A stretch of 64,000 nucleotides of DNA from Gigaspora margarita (Eukaryota; Glomeromycota; Glomeromycetes; Diversisporales; Gigasporaceae), in the NCBI GenBank assembly GCA_009809945.1, contig WTPW01000771.1, positions 136,147 through 200,146 of the forward strand, read 5' to 3'. Made by a program: the position numbers and the translations under genes. The notes beneath the pieces are model-generated. The model saw only the letters and a list, made by a program, of their open reading frames with translations, was not told where the DNA came from and searched no databases. This document shows, piece by piece, positions 1 through 10,453 of the stretch (positions are counted from its first letter, which is position 1; each line of letters starts with the position of its first letter).

Positions 1-238
1 AGCTAGCTTTCTTACAAGCGTCCCATAATCTCTTAATATTTTGATAAAGACCCTCGGGCTGATAATACAGCTTCTGTAAGGCAAGATATCAGTCAAGAAC
101 ACATGCTTTTTGGGAATCAATAAGAATCGTAGGTTTTTGTAATGCCAAATTTCGATCTTTAACTTTTTTACTATTAGCGATTTCTTGATCGAATTCATAG
201 ACTTTTTGTGGATCGATATAAATCAAAAGTTTTTCCAT
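1..238 (-). pseudogene. Integrase-like N-terminal fragment, runs off the window edge
   Basis: Reading on the minus strand from the ATG at 238-236, the frame is open to the window edge (79 codons) except for one TGA at 91-89, where a Trp or Arg codon is likely. The peptide starts MEKLLIYIDPQKVYEF and continues with a basic, helical stretch ending in a WDACKKA-type motif. From memory this pattern resembles the N-terminal part of integrase-like (DDE/rve) proteins of Glomeromycotina mobile elements; the catalytic domain would lie outside the window. It is divergently transcribed from the Gag-like gene at 258, with only about 20 bp between the two start codons, so the pair probably shared a bidirectional promoter. 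The alternative is an unrelated element-borne protein. Family assignment is moderate to weak; coding status is more certain. Confidence 0.5.
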
Positions 239-257
239 TATACTATAGTAAAAAAAC

Positions 258-2870
258 ATGGAAGAATTACAACAAAGTAATCAAGAACTCCATGAGATAG
301 TATCACAATTAGCAGAATCAAATAGGAATTTCGAACAGTATCTATATACCTTAGAAAGAATTATCGGCATACGGGAGGAAAGAATACGGTTTCTTGAAGA
401 AGAGTTAAATAGCACTATTGAACTTTCTAGACAAGACAAAGAAGAATTATTAGAAGAAATTTCAAAATTAAAAAGAATCGTTCGCCAATTCGAGGAAGAA
501 AATAAAAAGAAAGATAAAGAAATTTCGAATAAGAATGAGTTAATAACCAAATTCGAAGAATGAGAGACAAAATTAAAAAACTGAATACGGGAGATATCTA
601 AATCAGCTAGAAATACGCCTAAAGCACAAGACTATACAACCAGATTAGTAGATGAAAATGAACGCCTTAAATGAGAAATAAATACAATAAGGGTTAATCA
701 AATAAATAGGATTAATAAAATAAATCAGCAAAAAAATCGTATTACAGACCTGCTTTGTCAAAATTTTGTATTAGCATTATTAAGATATCGAGATAGATTA
801 GAACTTAGAAATATACAAGAGGCTTTACAAAATGCACAGGCATGAAATTTTGGCGAAAATGAATCTGATTCTGATAAAAATTCTCTAGACTTGTATAATT
901 CTAATGATAATATGGGTACAAAAGCTGAATTGGCCGATACTATAGACTGATCCCTAGATAATACAACAATATGTAGAACGATTTTAACAAATCAAATTAA
1001 AAGATCAACAAGACAGATATGTCAAAAATATACTAACCTGCAACAAGATCTGGTAAATGAATAGTGGCACCGAGATACATACAGGCAAGAGCGAGATCAG
1101 GTATTGCTTGATCTTCATCAATTATGGACTAATGCACAAAACCAAGTGAATAGAATGATAGATAATATGGCAAGAAAACAAACCCACATCAGTGAATTGC
1201 TATATAAAAATTTTGCCTTCCAGTTATTGTATCAGCGAAATATTCTCTTTCTACAAGATTGTAGAACAGATGGAGCAATTATTACACATCTCCTAAATCT
1301 TACAAATAATCAATACACCAAATGGAAAAATAAGACTTATACAGAGCACCAGAATATTTTAAATTTAAATCAATAAATTTTGGTGCTACATAATAATCAA
1401 CAAAATCGAAAAAATATGGTAGAGATACTACAACCATTTTTTGACTAGGCCAACAATATCTCAGATTTTCTTGCGAAGCTAAGATTATACTTGCAAAACC
1501 AAGGTGTAGATCCAGCAGATAATGCAGGAGGTCCATCAACAGGAAGAGAAGTAGCTATGGGATATTTAAGAGGCTGTATGAGAGGAAGAACTTTAGAATA
1601 GTTCGATGAAGAAATTACTACAAAGCAAAATTGGGAATTAGCAAACTTACTTAATAATACGAGACAAGCTAACTTAGTAGCTATAAATGGACATATGGCT
1701 ATTCAGATAGGAGCTAATGGAATAAATGAGGCCCTTAATCAACCAGGAAATGCAATAGTTAAGTTAAGAGCCGTAGAAGGTCCTTGGGATAAAGACTGGC
1801 ATATAGCGGGGGCTGATCTACTAATAATGCTTCAAATGCTCCAAATGCTAATGCTAATAATACTGTAGTTGTACCTGGAATCCGTTTTGGTCAAGCCTTA
1901 TAGTAGTTAAAAACTCATTTTTCTATAGTAGAAGAGGAGCTTCAGAATATTATGTATGGAACAATCGGAAAGGGGAACATAACTATAGATGAATTATATA
2001 GAAAATATTACGAATAGGTAGACGAGCCAACTATAGGCCTGAAGAATTACATAGAAAGTTCTTAGATGCTCTTCCACTTCTATGGCTTGAAAAAGCTGAG
2101 GATATTGGCCATTGGATGAATTAGCTAAAAAGCTTTATGAGATAGAATTATGCTGAATAGCTAGACATAAAATAGATAGAATACCTGATCCATTAGTTTC
2201 GTAGTGAACATCTCAAGAAATATATGAACCCTTGCCCGTTTCAGCCTCTCAACAGCAAGAAACTTCTTTAGGAGATATGGAAAAAGCAATTCAAAATGCA
2301 CTGGCATAGCAAAAAACTGAATATCAGTCTTTATTAGAAAAGCAAAAAGCTGATTTTCAATCACAAATGGCTTAGCAAGTGCAAGTATCTGCCCCACAAA
2401 CAGTAGAACCTGTTAGACAGCCAAGAGGTCCTCCATCATCATTGCAATCAGAAGAAGGTCTCAAAAATTATTATGTAGCCAAATACTTAAAAGAATTAGG
2501 TTTATTTAATAAGAATGATTTAGACTTGGCTTATTCTGTAAAACCTTTTCAAAGACCTCACCCTCAACAGAATGATATTTTTGCTAGGATGGATAGAATA
2601 GAAAATGCAATCAATGAAGATAGAGATGTAGTAAACCAATTAACCAATCAATTTCAAAAGGTATATATACGAAAATGTGATATTTGCGGGGAGAGGGGCC
2701 ATAGTAAAGATAGATGCCCCAATAGACAAATAGCACGATCTAATTTCAATCGGTCTGCTTATTTTAAGCCTCTTACACCTATAAATTTCCAAAACACACC
2801 TCTGGGTCCAGATCATATGGGCAGATTTATTTCTAATGTGATTATTGCAAATCACATGCTGATTGGCTGA
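258..2870 (+). pseudogene. Gag-like coiled-coil protein with CCHC zinc knuckle, decayed
   Basis: One reading frame can be followed for about 2.6 kb from the ATG at 258 to the TGA at 2868-2870. The uninterrupted pieces are 258-563, 1104-1376 and 2379-2870, all in the same phase. In-frame stops (TGA and TAG, with occasional TAA) separate them, and there are local frameshifts near 1810 and 2035. The N-terminal third is Glu/Gln/Lys-rich coiled coil. The middle holds a more globular region (about 1380-2160). The end carries a retroviral-type zinc knuckle, C-x2-C-x4-H-x4-C, at about 2676-2717. TAG stops mostly fall where glutamine is expected among many Gln codons, as CAG-to-TAG changes would produce. 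Coiled coil plus a terminal CCHC knuckle is typical of Gag-like proteins. The retropepsin at 3.9-4.6 kb downstream on the same strand supports that reading. No reverse transcriptase is visible. Confidence 0.7.
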
Positions 2871-2957
2871 TTTACGTAATACACTATTAAAATTTGAGGC
2901 TTCATAAAAATAACATAACTTTTTATATATTATATAGTGTGAAATTTTATATTTCAT

Positions 2958-3520
2958 ATTTATATTCAATAAGACCCTGGCTTCAAAGATCCTAAATTCT
3001 TTTTTCAAGATCCTAAATTCTTTAATGACATTGTTAAAGGGTAGACCACATAAAAACACAGAACTATATGTAGAATATGGCAAAGATTTTAAAAGAATGC
3101 ATGTTTAGTTTTGGTATTGTGGTATGAAGATTTTCGTATTTATATTCAACAAAGTCTTGTCTTCAAAGATCCCAAATTATTTTTATAAGATTTTAAATTT
3201 TTGTTAGTGACAATGTCAAAGAGTAGACCACGTAAAAACACAGAATCATATGCAGTATGTAGCAAAGATTTTTAAAAAATACAAAATTACAGTAGTTTCG
3301 GTATTATGGTATGAAAATTTTTATGTTTATATTTAATAAGATTTAACTTCTAGATCTAAAATTCTTTTTTGGAGCCCCAAATTCTTGCTAGTAACAATGC
3401 CAAGATAGACTATGTAAAATACCAAACCATGTACAGTATGCGACAAAGATCTTTAAAGAAATACAGGAAAAGTTTTGGTATTGCAGTATTGAAATGTAAA
3501 GATTTTCAGTTTATATTCAA
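2958..3520 (+). repeat. Tandem repeat, about 185-bp unit, three diverged copies plus a partial
   Basis: Units begin at about 2958, 3138, 3326 and 3510, each with a tttatattcaa-type start. Each is followed by a short TTCAAAGATCC-like stretch, then a shared core (GTAGACCACRTAAAAACACAG) and an AGCAAAGATTTTTAAA-like end. Spacing is 180-188 bp. Translated in one frame, the cores give similar Lys/Arg-rich peptides with a Cys-x2-Cys-Asp/Ser-Lys-Asp pattern in two copies, so they may descend from a small Cys-containing coding unit. The array lies between the Gag-like and protease genes. Confidence 0.7.
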
Positions 3521-3800
3521 ATAATAATCTTAAAAAAGTTTATTTATTTATTTTATAGAAGTTAATTGTCTAGTAAGTCAACGTAGATAAGGTTTAGATC
3601 AAATATGTATGAGTAGTATTGTTTAACTTTATATAAGCTAATTGTTTCAATTCGTTTCTAGAGCATATCTAGTAAGAGTACTACAGAAAAATAAAACAAA
3701 GTTACTATTAAAATATATTACTGTATTAAATGAAAAAATAATGCTTTTCGATAATAAATTGTTTGGCAATAGTCGTATATCAATATTGATTGGTATTGAT

Positions 3801-3889
3801 TTGATTGGTTAATGATCACGTTTTGATCAACATTATCACACAAATATCATGGTCATTAATTTGATTGGTTAATTGTCATGTTTTGATCA
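3801..3889 (+). repeat. Short direct repeat, 60-bp period
   Basis: TTGATTGGTTAAT followed by a TTTTGATCA motif occurs at 3801-3829 and again at 3861-3889, just before the protease start. TGATCA-type palindromes make the segment partly self-complementary. It may be promoter-proximal to the 3927 gene; no function is shown. Confidence 0.5.
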
Positions 3890-3926
3890 TCAAATTTGAC
3901 AAAATCGAATTTATGTGATATATTGA

Positions 3927-4614
3927 ATGAAAACAAATTCGCCTATATATAATGAGGAAGAAGATTATGATGAAGAAAATAATAGGTGGACTGGGTATGA
4001 TCCACCAGTAAAAAAAACAGGTACCAATAGAAAATAACAAGCCTGAAACGTATAATCAGCTATTGTCTAAGCTTTTACTACCAATACAAAAAATGTGCTT
4101 GTCGCGAAAGGCTCTGGAGAAGGAGTCAAAAAAATCAGATAAGTGGTTTTCATCTTTACAGTACTTGCATTGTAATATAAATGATCTATCGATTCCTGAT
4201 TCTTTTTTAGATACTGGAAGTGAATTCGGTGGAATAAATGATCCAGCAATTCATGCACTTGGATGGAAGATTGATGAGCCATCCGATTTTGCTATAAAGG
4301 GCAATTCCAAACATATTACCGATTCATTAGGATGGTACATGGATATGCCAGTTACTATGAAGGACAAAGAGGGAAAGACAGTCACGATCATTGGAAATTT
4401 TGTATGTATAGATAATGGCGAACCCGAACTAATGCTATTTTTAGATATGTCTAATATTCGAAAGCTCCAAGGTGTTTCTGAGCCAAATAAAAACCAGTTC
4501 CGCATAAAGTTTCATGGGAAGATTTATGTTATTCCAACATATAGCAAGGCCCCAGTAGCTAAGGATCTGCCAAAAAAGGAGCAGGCCAAGCATTTACCAA
4601 TTCCTCTAGCCTAA
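3927..4614 (+). pseudogene. Retropepsin-like aspartic protease
   Basis: The longest open piece (4063-4614, 183 codons) contains D-T-G-S at residues 50-53 of that piece, within a hydrophobic SFLDTGSEFGG context, the active-site signature of retropepsin-like proteases. A beta-rich stretch follows, ending in a hydrophobic LMLFLD segment that may stand for the second conserved strand. The likely true start is the ATG at 3927: its frame runs acidic codons up to a poly-A tract at about 4009-4017. A one-base slip there joins it to the 4063 frame, whose upstream codons are also open. Single-domain retropepsins act as homodimers, which fits a length near 200 residues. It lies downstream of the Gag-like gene on the same strand. 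It is probably inactive because of the poly-A frameshift. Confidence 0.7.
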
Positions 4615-4779
4615 TTAGTGAAGACTTAAAAAAAAGCATGTAAATTGCATGAATTATGGGAATATAGCAATTCGTATGAAAGAGCTCGAAAAAGCATTAT
4701 TTTCTAGTATTCAATCGAATTTAGAAATCATAGGGTTTGCTTAGACGATGCAAAACTAAAATCGAATAACTATTTGGAA
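4615..4779. other. No recognisable gene
   Basis: Short AT-rich spacer between the protease stop and the end of the minus-strand HTH gene. A few codons after the protease stop look coding-like but are broken by stops; nothing firmer can be said. Confidence 0.4.
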
Positions 4780-5235
4780 ATAAGAACATGACCAGATGCT
4801 CTAATTTTTTCTATATCATTATTAGTTCTCTTAAACAAATCCAAGACATCTTTAGAGGATTTAGTAGGTGAAATAATATCTTTTTTTGTTCCTGATATTT
4901 TATTATCATTTTTACACAAATCTTTAGCATCAGAAATATGAATAGACTTGGGTTTATTCCTTCTGGTCTTTTTTACCTTATTTTCAGAAATAACATTGTA
5001 TTCTATGGGATCTGCTTGCTAAATCGAACCAGTTTCTTCTGATAATAGTTTTATGTCTTTAGGATCTATTGGTGGATGAGCACCTCTTCAAATTTGATAT
5101 ACCTGCCGTGTTGAAATTTTGTATTTGTTAGCCATAGCTTCCGATGCCCGTTTCATTAAATTTTTTAGCTTTAATAATGTCCTGAATATCTTTAGCAAAT
5201 AGATGGGTCGCATCTGAGCGCAAATACTGAATCAT
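4780..5235 (-). pseudogene. Helix-turn-helix protein, decayed
   Basis: On the minus strand from the ATG at 5235, a first segment (MIQYLRSDATHLFAKDI) leads after one frameshift into a segment reading NKYKISTRQVYQI followed by a TGA. That TGA sits where Trp is expected (TGG to TGA) before an Arg-Gly-Ala turn. The pattern of an alpha-helix, a short turn and a second helix with STRQVYQ resembles a Myb/HTH-type DNA-binding unit found in Glomeromycotina mobile-element proteins. The remainder is Lys-rich and Asp-rich with no further domain. One TAG lies at a probable Gln. It is convergent with the protease and could be an element-encoded regulator. Confidence 0.5.
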
Positions 5236-5372
5236 TTTTTTACAATTAGCAGAAAAAATATAATCAGTATATTTTCAGTATATTTTTGATACATATTCGA
5301 TATTTATTCGATATTTATTCAATATTATCGATATATTTTCAATATTATTGATATATTTTTGGTAGATTCAAT

Positions 5373-6335
5373 TAGAGATTGGAACCGGATATATCAACCC
5401 GGTTTCAAACCCGGGTCAATCTGAATTGTTAATAAATCCAGATCTAATTTGAAGAATATTCGACCCAGGTATATGAATACAACTGGTTATATATTAACCG
5501 GATGTATGAATACAACTGGTTAAATATAGGATGATCAGTACTCAAATATCGGATATGCGAATTTACACCTATGTTTTGTACTTTTTTTTTTGTTTTAAAA
5601 TCACTTTACTAAAACACACCTATGGTGATTTGCACCTATAGTGGATTTATATCTATGTATTATTATCATGTCATGATTCAGGTAAGATAATTTTAATATA
5701 ATTTTTATTGTATATATTTCATTTTTAACAACAATCTATAATCTAACCATAACTACCCAACTATAACAAACCCACTGGAATGATGCAACAATGACGAACC
5801 CATCGTAATGATGCAACAAACGACGAACCCACTGTAACAATACAACAAACATTGACCTACCAGAATGACACAACAAACTACGAAACTACAAGCTGAGAAA
5901 GAAAGCAACTACCTTAAAGATGTTTAAAAAAAGCCAACATGAAGAACTTCTGTCGCTTTCTATAAATCAGAAAAAAGCATTCGTCAACTAAATGTGTTTG
6001 TAAACAAAAAGGTTAGTAAAATGTGTTCACAAACAAGAAAGCAAGAATGGCAAAAGTAATAGAGGTCACCTTGAAGAAAGAGCTGTGGCACAAAATGAAA
6101 AGCAAACGTAAAAAAAAAAAAAACTAATTATCATTCCTGATCACTGTTTATAAGAATTGTTAAAATTTATGTGTATTTACAATGATATTAACCGGATTGT
6201 ATAATAAACCCGGTTTTAGTTTTAAATTCAGTTTTATGGATAACCAGTTGTGTACCAAATCCGGGTTCAACCCGAGTTGATTTTTTCAAATATAATACAA
6301 CCGGTTTTTAAAAATAAAACCAGTTCCAAACTCTA
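5373..6335. mobile_element. hAT-type non-autonomous element, copy 1 (963 bp)
   Basis: Ends TAGAGATTGGAAC (5373) and GTTCCAAACTCTA (6335) form terminal inverted repeats. They are flanked by 8-bp duplications gattcaat (5365-5372) and gatttgat (6336-6343), 6 of 8 matching. The interior contains CCGGTT/AACCGG-rich palindromic motifs and ACAACAAACGACGAACCCAC-type short repeats around 5760-5880. No transposase is encoded. A second copy lies in inverse orientation at 45804-46758. Confidence 0.85.
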
Positions 6336-6482
6336 GATTTGATTTATTCGATAGATTCAATTTATTCAGTAGATTCGATTTATTTGATGCATTTGATACA
6401 TTCGGTTCATTTGGTTTATTTGATTCAAAAAATTCACTTATAAATTTTTTTAGTATACTAATGACTAAGTCGAAAAAAAATT
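6336..6482. promoter_or_regulatory. Upstream region of coiled-coil gene
   Basis: Degenerate GATTYATTYGAT tandem motifs (6340-6430) are followed by a TTTAGTATACTAATG stretch about 30 bp before the ATG at 6483. The TATACTA part could act as a TATA-like element for the gene; this is inference. Confidence 0.3.
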
Positions 6483-7443
6483 ATGGCCAATGTGCATACC
6501 TTAAGAGATATCAAGGATAGAGAGGCTATTGGGTTTTCTAAAGTAAACACCCTCCCAGGTCATTGGCTTGGTAGCATCTGCGAATTAGAACTTGAAAAAG
6601 CATTGCGTGGTAGCATCAAAACTGCTTCTGATATTGCTAATGAATATAAAGACCTGCAAGGTGTATATTTAAAGCAAAAAAAGGATCTTGAGCTAGTTTA
6701 AGCAAAAAGATTAGCTAGCTAAATGTGTTCAATACTAGGCTTAGATCTTCTGAACGGTCATCCCATACTGAAATCCAATCGCTCAAATCTGAGATTAAAA
6801 CACTAAAGAGAAAAGTGACCCTTGCTCAGAAAGCTTCATCCTTTGATAAGAACAAAATTCTTTCTCTTGAAGCTAAGGTAAGTGAATTAGAAGCCAAAAT
6901 AGATGAATTGAAATTCGAGTTGAAATTAGAATACACATCTCATAATGCTGATGTCGATGCTTTTGGAAATAAAATAAGTGAATTGCATTCCCTTAATCAT
7001 ATATTGGAGCAGGAAAGGGATGATTTAAATTCAAAAAAACATGAATTGGAAGCTGAGGTAGGGCGTAAAGATTCTAAAAGCACCTCTTTTGAAGCTAAAG
7101 TAAATGAGCTAGAGAAAGTAGAAAGAGGTCTAATATGTAGATATGGGTTAATTAGCTGTCTCAGGTCTAGATGAAAGAATTGGAAGTTCAATTAGAACAA
7201 CAAATATCCCAGTCATCCCACGAACCAAACATAATAGGTGGAGCTGAAGCAGATCCAGACTCAGCTGAGAACTCTTTGGAAAAAGAGTCCCTTCCTCAAG
7301 AAACTAATACTCATTTAGCAGAGCAGATTTCAGAAGCATGCAGTGAGTTTAACGAAGTGATTAGAGGTGATAGCAAACCAGAGAAAGGTAACAAAATCAC
7401 TAGCCCCGAAATAACCTCAGTATCACTCAATTCTTTCTTTTAG
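6483..7443 (+). pseudogene. Long coiled-coil protein, two frameshifts
   Basis: Three open pieces (6483-6701, 6725-7174, 7171-7443) make one protein of about 315 residues once two frameshifts (about 6700-6725 and 7130-7171) are allowed. The N-terminal 70 residues are mixed. The centre (6725-7170) is a clear heptad coiled coil, rich in LEAKVSELEAKI-like repeats. The C-terminal 90 residues are acidic, with Ser and Glu and no domain. It precedes the packaging ATPase by about 150 bp on the same strand, so it may belong to the same virus-like gene set, perhaps as a structural or scaffold protein. That role is a guess. No homologous enzyme is recognised. Confidence 0.55.
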
Positions 7444-7590
7444 CAGAATGCTGTCTTTATTATAATAATAATATTACTAATCATATACTTCCTATGGCAC
7501 ATATCCTCTTATATATATTCTTTTATTTCACTCCCCAATAAAGAAAAAATATTTTGAATTATAAAATACTCTTAGATAGAAATCAGAGTT

Positions 7591-8998
7591 ATGGATTCCC
7601 AATCTGTCATAAAAAAGAACCAAAAAAAAGAACTACTACCTATGAAACTCTACCTTATGGATATGAATGAGGCCACAAAGCACAAATCATCCCGAAATGT
7701 TGGACATCTGGCAATAACATGGCCTTTTAGCATGATAGTCAGCGGAAGAAGTGGTACAGGTAAGACTAATTTATTAGCAAACCTTGTTCTTGGAGATAAA
7801 TGTGAACATATATATAAAAGTCAAAAAAAAGGATCCAGATATATTAGATGCAATAATTTAATAGTTTGCGGTTACTATCCTGATGAGCCAAAATAGGCAT
7901 TCGTTAGATATAGGTATGGAATAATAGCAAGTAATCCCAAAGCGCCCTATTACGAGAACATTAGATTCAGCTACATATCACCAGAACAAATTCCTAGTGT
8001 GAAATCATTTTCATCTGAGAGGAGCATCGTAATCATTTTTGAGGATGTATGTGTTTCTCCCGAGTCTATCCAAAATCGAATTATTCCATTTTTTATACAT
8101 GGGCAACATTGAAATATTTCTCCATGCTATGTTACTCAGAAATATCATCATGTACCAATTATTATTCGTAAGAATATCTTAGAGGTCTTACCTGGGTCAG
8201 AAAATAGTGATCCGGGTCAAACCCGACCAGAAAATTCTTGACTTGGGTCACAACTCGGGTCAGATAGGTTATATACGCATTTTCTGGTGATATTCATTGT
8301 GTTAGATTTTTTAATAGCAGATAGGTAAATATTAATCAAGCTTTATTCGTATTAGTCCTTAACATTTTATTAATCAAATGTCGTAGAGTAGAAATCTGAA
8401 AATAGAAATTTTTTAAAAAAATTATATAATACTAAAGGCGTTTTAAAAATGTACCTTTTATAAATTAAATCCAGGCTATAAATTATAACCAGATTATAAA
8501 TAGTATCTGGATCCAAATAGATTAATCCCAGATTTATTATTTTCATATCTGGATTGAAAAAATATATCTAGGCTCTAATTCTAGCCTAAGTCTTTTTTTT
8601 TTTGGTAACATTTTCTTTAATATCCAATTAACCTATCTGACCTGGATCAGCTCATTTTTGACTCGTGACCCGCATAACCTGTCATATTTACTGACCCGTA
8701 CGGGTCAACCCAACTCAGGTAAGACCTCTAGAATATCTTCCTTCTAGTAATATATAATGGGGGAAGCAGTTATCAAGACGTGTCCAAGATAGCTGGCTGA
8801 TATACTGATGATGTAAAGGGCGCATCTGTAGTTATTAATAGCTATCTCCGTAAAGGTGAGTTTGTTGTATTTGATCTCACCAGGCCGAAGGATGATCCTC
8901 TTGCAATTCGTCTAAGGTTTGATACTCCACTAAACCTGCAGAAGGAGATAGAGGCAAGGCAAAAGTGCAAGGAAAAAAGTGCCCTAGCTAATGAATAG
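7591..8998 (+). pseudogene. A32/FtsK-type genome-packaging ATPase, split by a MITE
   Basis: Walker A GRSGTGKT is at residues 52-59 from the ATG at 7591. The frame then continues through a TAG (7894-7896) to a hydrophobic Walker B-like strand ending in Phe-Glu-Asp. After it comes a GQH-x-NISPCYVTQ-type segment in which a TGA replaces the expected Arg, followed by an IRKN motif. These match the order of motifs in A32-like packaging ATPases of Polinton-like elements and large DNA viruses, which pump DNA into capsids. A MITE (8180-8730) interrupts the gene after IRKNI. Subtracting the element and one TSD restores the frame into a C-terminal segment that includes FVVFDLTRPKDD. The reconstructed length is 282 codons plus stop, near the family norm. 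Three in-frame stops (TAG, TGA, TGA) remain. Confidence 0.85.
8180..8730. mobile_element. hAT-type MITE inside the ATPase gene (551 bp)
   Basis: TIRs TAGAGGTCTTACCTGGGT (left) and its inverted counterpart ending AGGTAAGACCTCTA (right) are flanked by a perfect 8-bp TSD gaatatct (8172-8179 and 8731-8738). The subterminal regions carry repeated CCGGGTCA/TGACCCG motifs; the interior is AT-rich and non-coding. The TIR start TAGAGGTCTTA is shared with the element at 27784-28455. Confidence 0.92.
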
Positions 8999-9259
8999 AA
9001 CCAGTCAAATTATGGATCCCCTATTTTCTCATAAATTCAAAAATAGAAAAAAAAGTAATCAGAAAATTTTTTAGATAAAATTTAACAAAACTCTTCACTC
9101 CGAAAAAATTTATTTTTGAGGAGGAATGATTTGTTTGTTCACAAATTTCCAAAGCACTTATATAAAAATTATAGATTTTCCCAGGACGGGCCATTTCAAA
9201 AATTTCACATTGACATTTTTCTATCTGTGTCAGAAGTAGATAAATAAAAATTAATATCA

Positions 9260-9286
9260 AGAATAGCATTAGGAAAACAGTGGACA
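9260..9286. terminator. Conserved motif just beyond a virus-like gene
   Basis: AGAATAGCATTAG followed by RAAAACRGTRGACAA lies about 20 bp beyond the stop codon of the minus-strand gene 9305-10453. The same 28-bp motif with three mismatches occurs at 37626-37653, about 75 bp beyond the stop of the recombinase gene, in the same orientation relative to the gene. A 3'-end processing or termination role is inferred only from position. Confidence 0.35.
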
Positions 9287-9304
9287 ACTATAAAAAATAA
9301 ATTA

Positions 9305-10453
9305 TTATAATAAAGAATCCATGGACCAGAAAATTTGGCGCACATACTCACAATTATTGTTCAAATCTAAGAAATCTACGTTAATTTCTTCTCCTAGGAT
9401 ATAAAGATTAGTTTCGAAATAGTTGATTTTTAGTGAATTACATGGATATGATTTGCCATGTGTTTTACATATATATCATGCATACTCTGAACTTTTAACA
9501 ATGCTTTCATTACCAAATACATTATTACAGTAATATTCAGGATTCGATAGCCACTTTAGCATATAAGTCCATCCTGAATATTCAACGATTCTATAGCCTT
9601 GCTGATGTAATATTATAAAAGCAAGTATATATGCTACAAAATTTAATCATTCATGTAACTGATCTTTCTTTTTTTCTGCCCATACGTATGGAGTATAATG
9701 ATCATATAGACCATTCTTATGATATACAAGTACATCTTTAGCTAGAATTTTTCGATCAATATACCATACATATCGATTATCAGGAATTCTTATATCGCGA
9801 GGAGTTATATCTAAAAACTTCTTCTCGTTGGGAGTACCATTATTCCTCACCATATTCCAAACTCATTTCGCCCATGTCTCGGGCCTCAATTTGAAATTTC
9901 TCCAAGCCCGTTGGATAATTTTTGCATTATTAATTAAACGATTTACAATCCTTTTCCTACCTTCATGTGAATAATTATAACTATAATGATTCAAACCTTT
10001 ACTGTACATAACCGAATATGTTTGATAAATCATTTCAATCTCATTAGAACTGAGCGATGATACACTCTTTCAGCTTGGCGCTTCTCCGTTTTTCACATTT
10101 TTCTATACAGGTTTAGAATATGCGAGGCACCTTTCAGCAATGCATTTCTTCAGGTGATCATTGGCACATTCGATAGTATTTTTGTGGATAAATACCAAGG
10201 TATCACATATAGTGCAATAAATATAAAATGAACGCTTTCCAACTTTAAATTCCCCATCCCTAAATCTTTTAGTCATATGGATAAATCCATTCTTCGAAAA
10301 GTATTTTGAGTTATTTTCAAAAAGTAGCCTAAATGGATTTCGAATACGAGAACACCACATTTCAGGCATTTCATCACTATACTTATATTGCAAATTGTTT
10401 AACGCCTGCACTACTACAGAATCTAAACCAGAATAGAAGTTAGTTTTAACCAT
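9305..10453 (-). pseudogene. Virus-like hypothetical protein with Cys/His patch and basic helix
   Basis: A single frame of 382 codons runs from the ATG at 10453 to the TAA at 9307-9305 with no indel but five in-frame stops (TAG at about 10103, then four TGA). The N-terminal 116 residues include a C-x2-C ... C-x7-H/C cluster (YCTICD, then ECANDHLKKC) that could bind zinc. The centre has IIQRAWRNFKLRPETWAK, an IQ-like amphipathic basic helix seen in many Glomeromycotina hypothetical proteins. A similar IIIQQAYRLWKK helix ends the gene at 37006-37362. The C-terminal third is Tyr/Trp-rich. Function unknown. It converges on the packaging ATPase. Confidence 0.6.

Noticed and set aside
258-2870. Alternative genetic code with TAG (and TGA) as sense codons in the Gag-like frame
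   Set aside because: Stops appear at both Trp- and Arg-type positions in other genes and at Gln here, true frameshifts coexist, and several frames (4063-4614, 35447-36241) end at ordinary stops. Transition decay explains the pattern more simply.
2958-3520. CRISPR-like array
   Set aside because: Units are about 185 bp, diverged along their whole length and in eukaryotic DNA; no short repeat-spacer structure.
9021-9287. 89-codon hydrophobic minus-strand frame
   Set aside because: Composition reflects A/T-rich non-coding DNA between two converging genes, and it overlaps the conserved 3' motif. No homology-like features.
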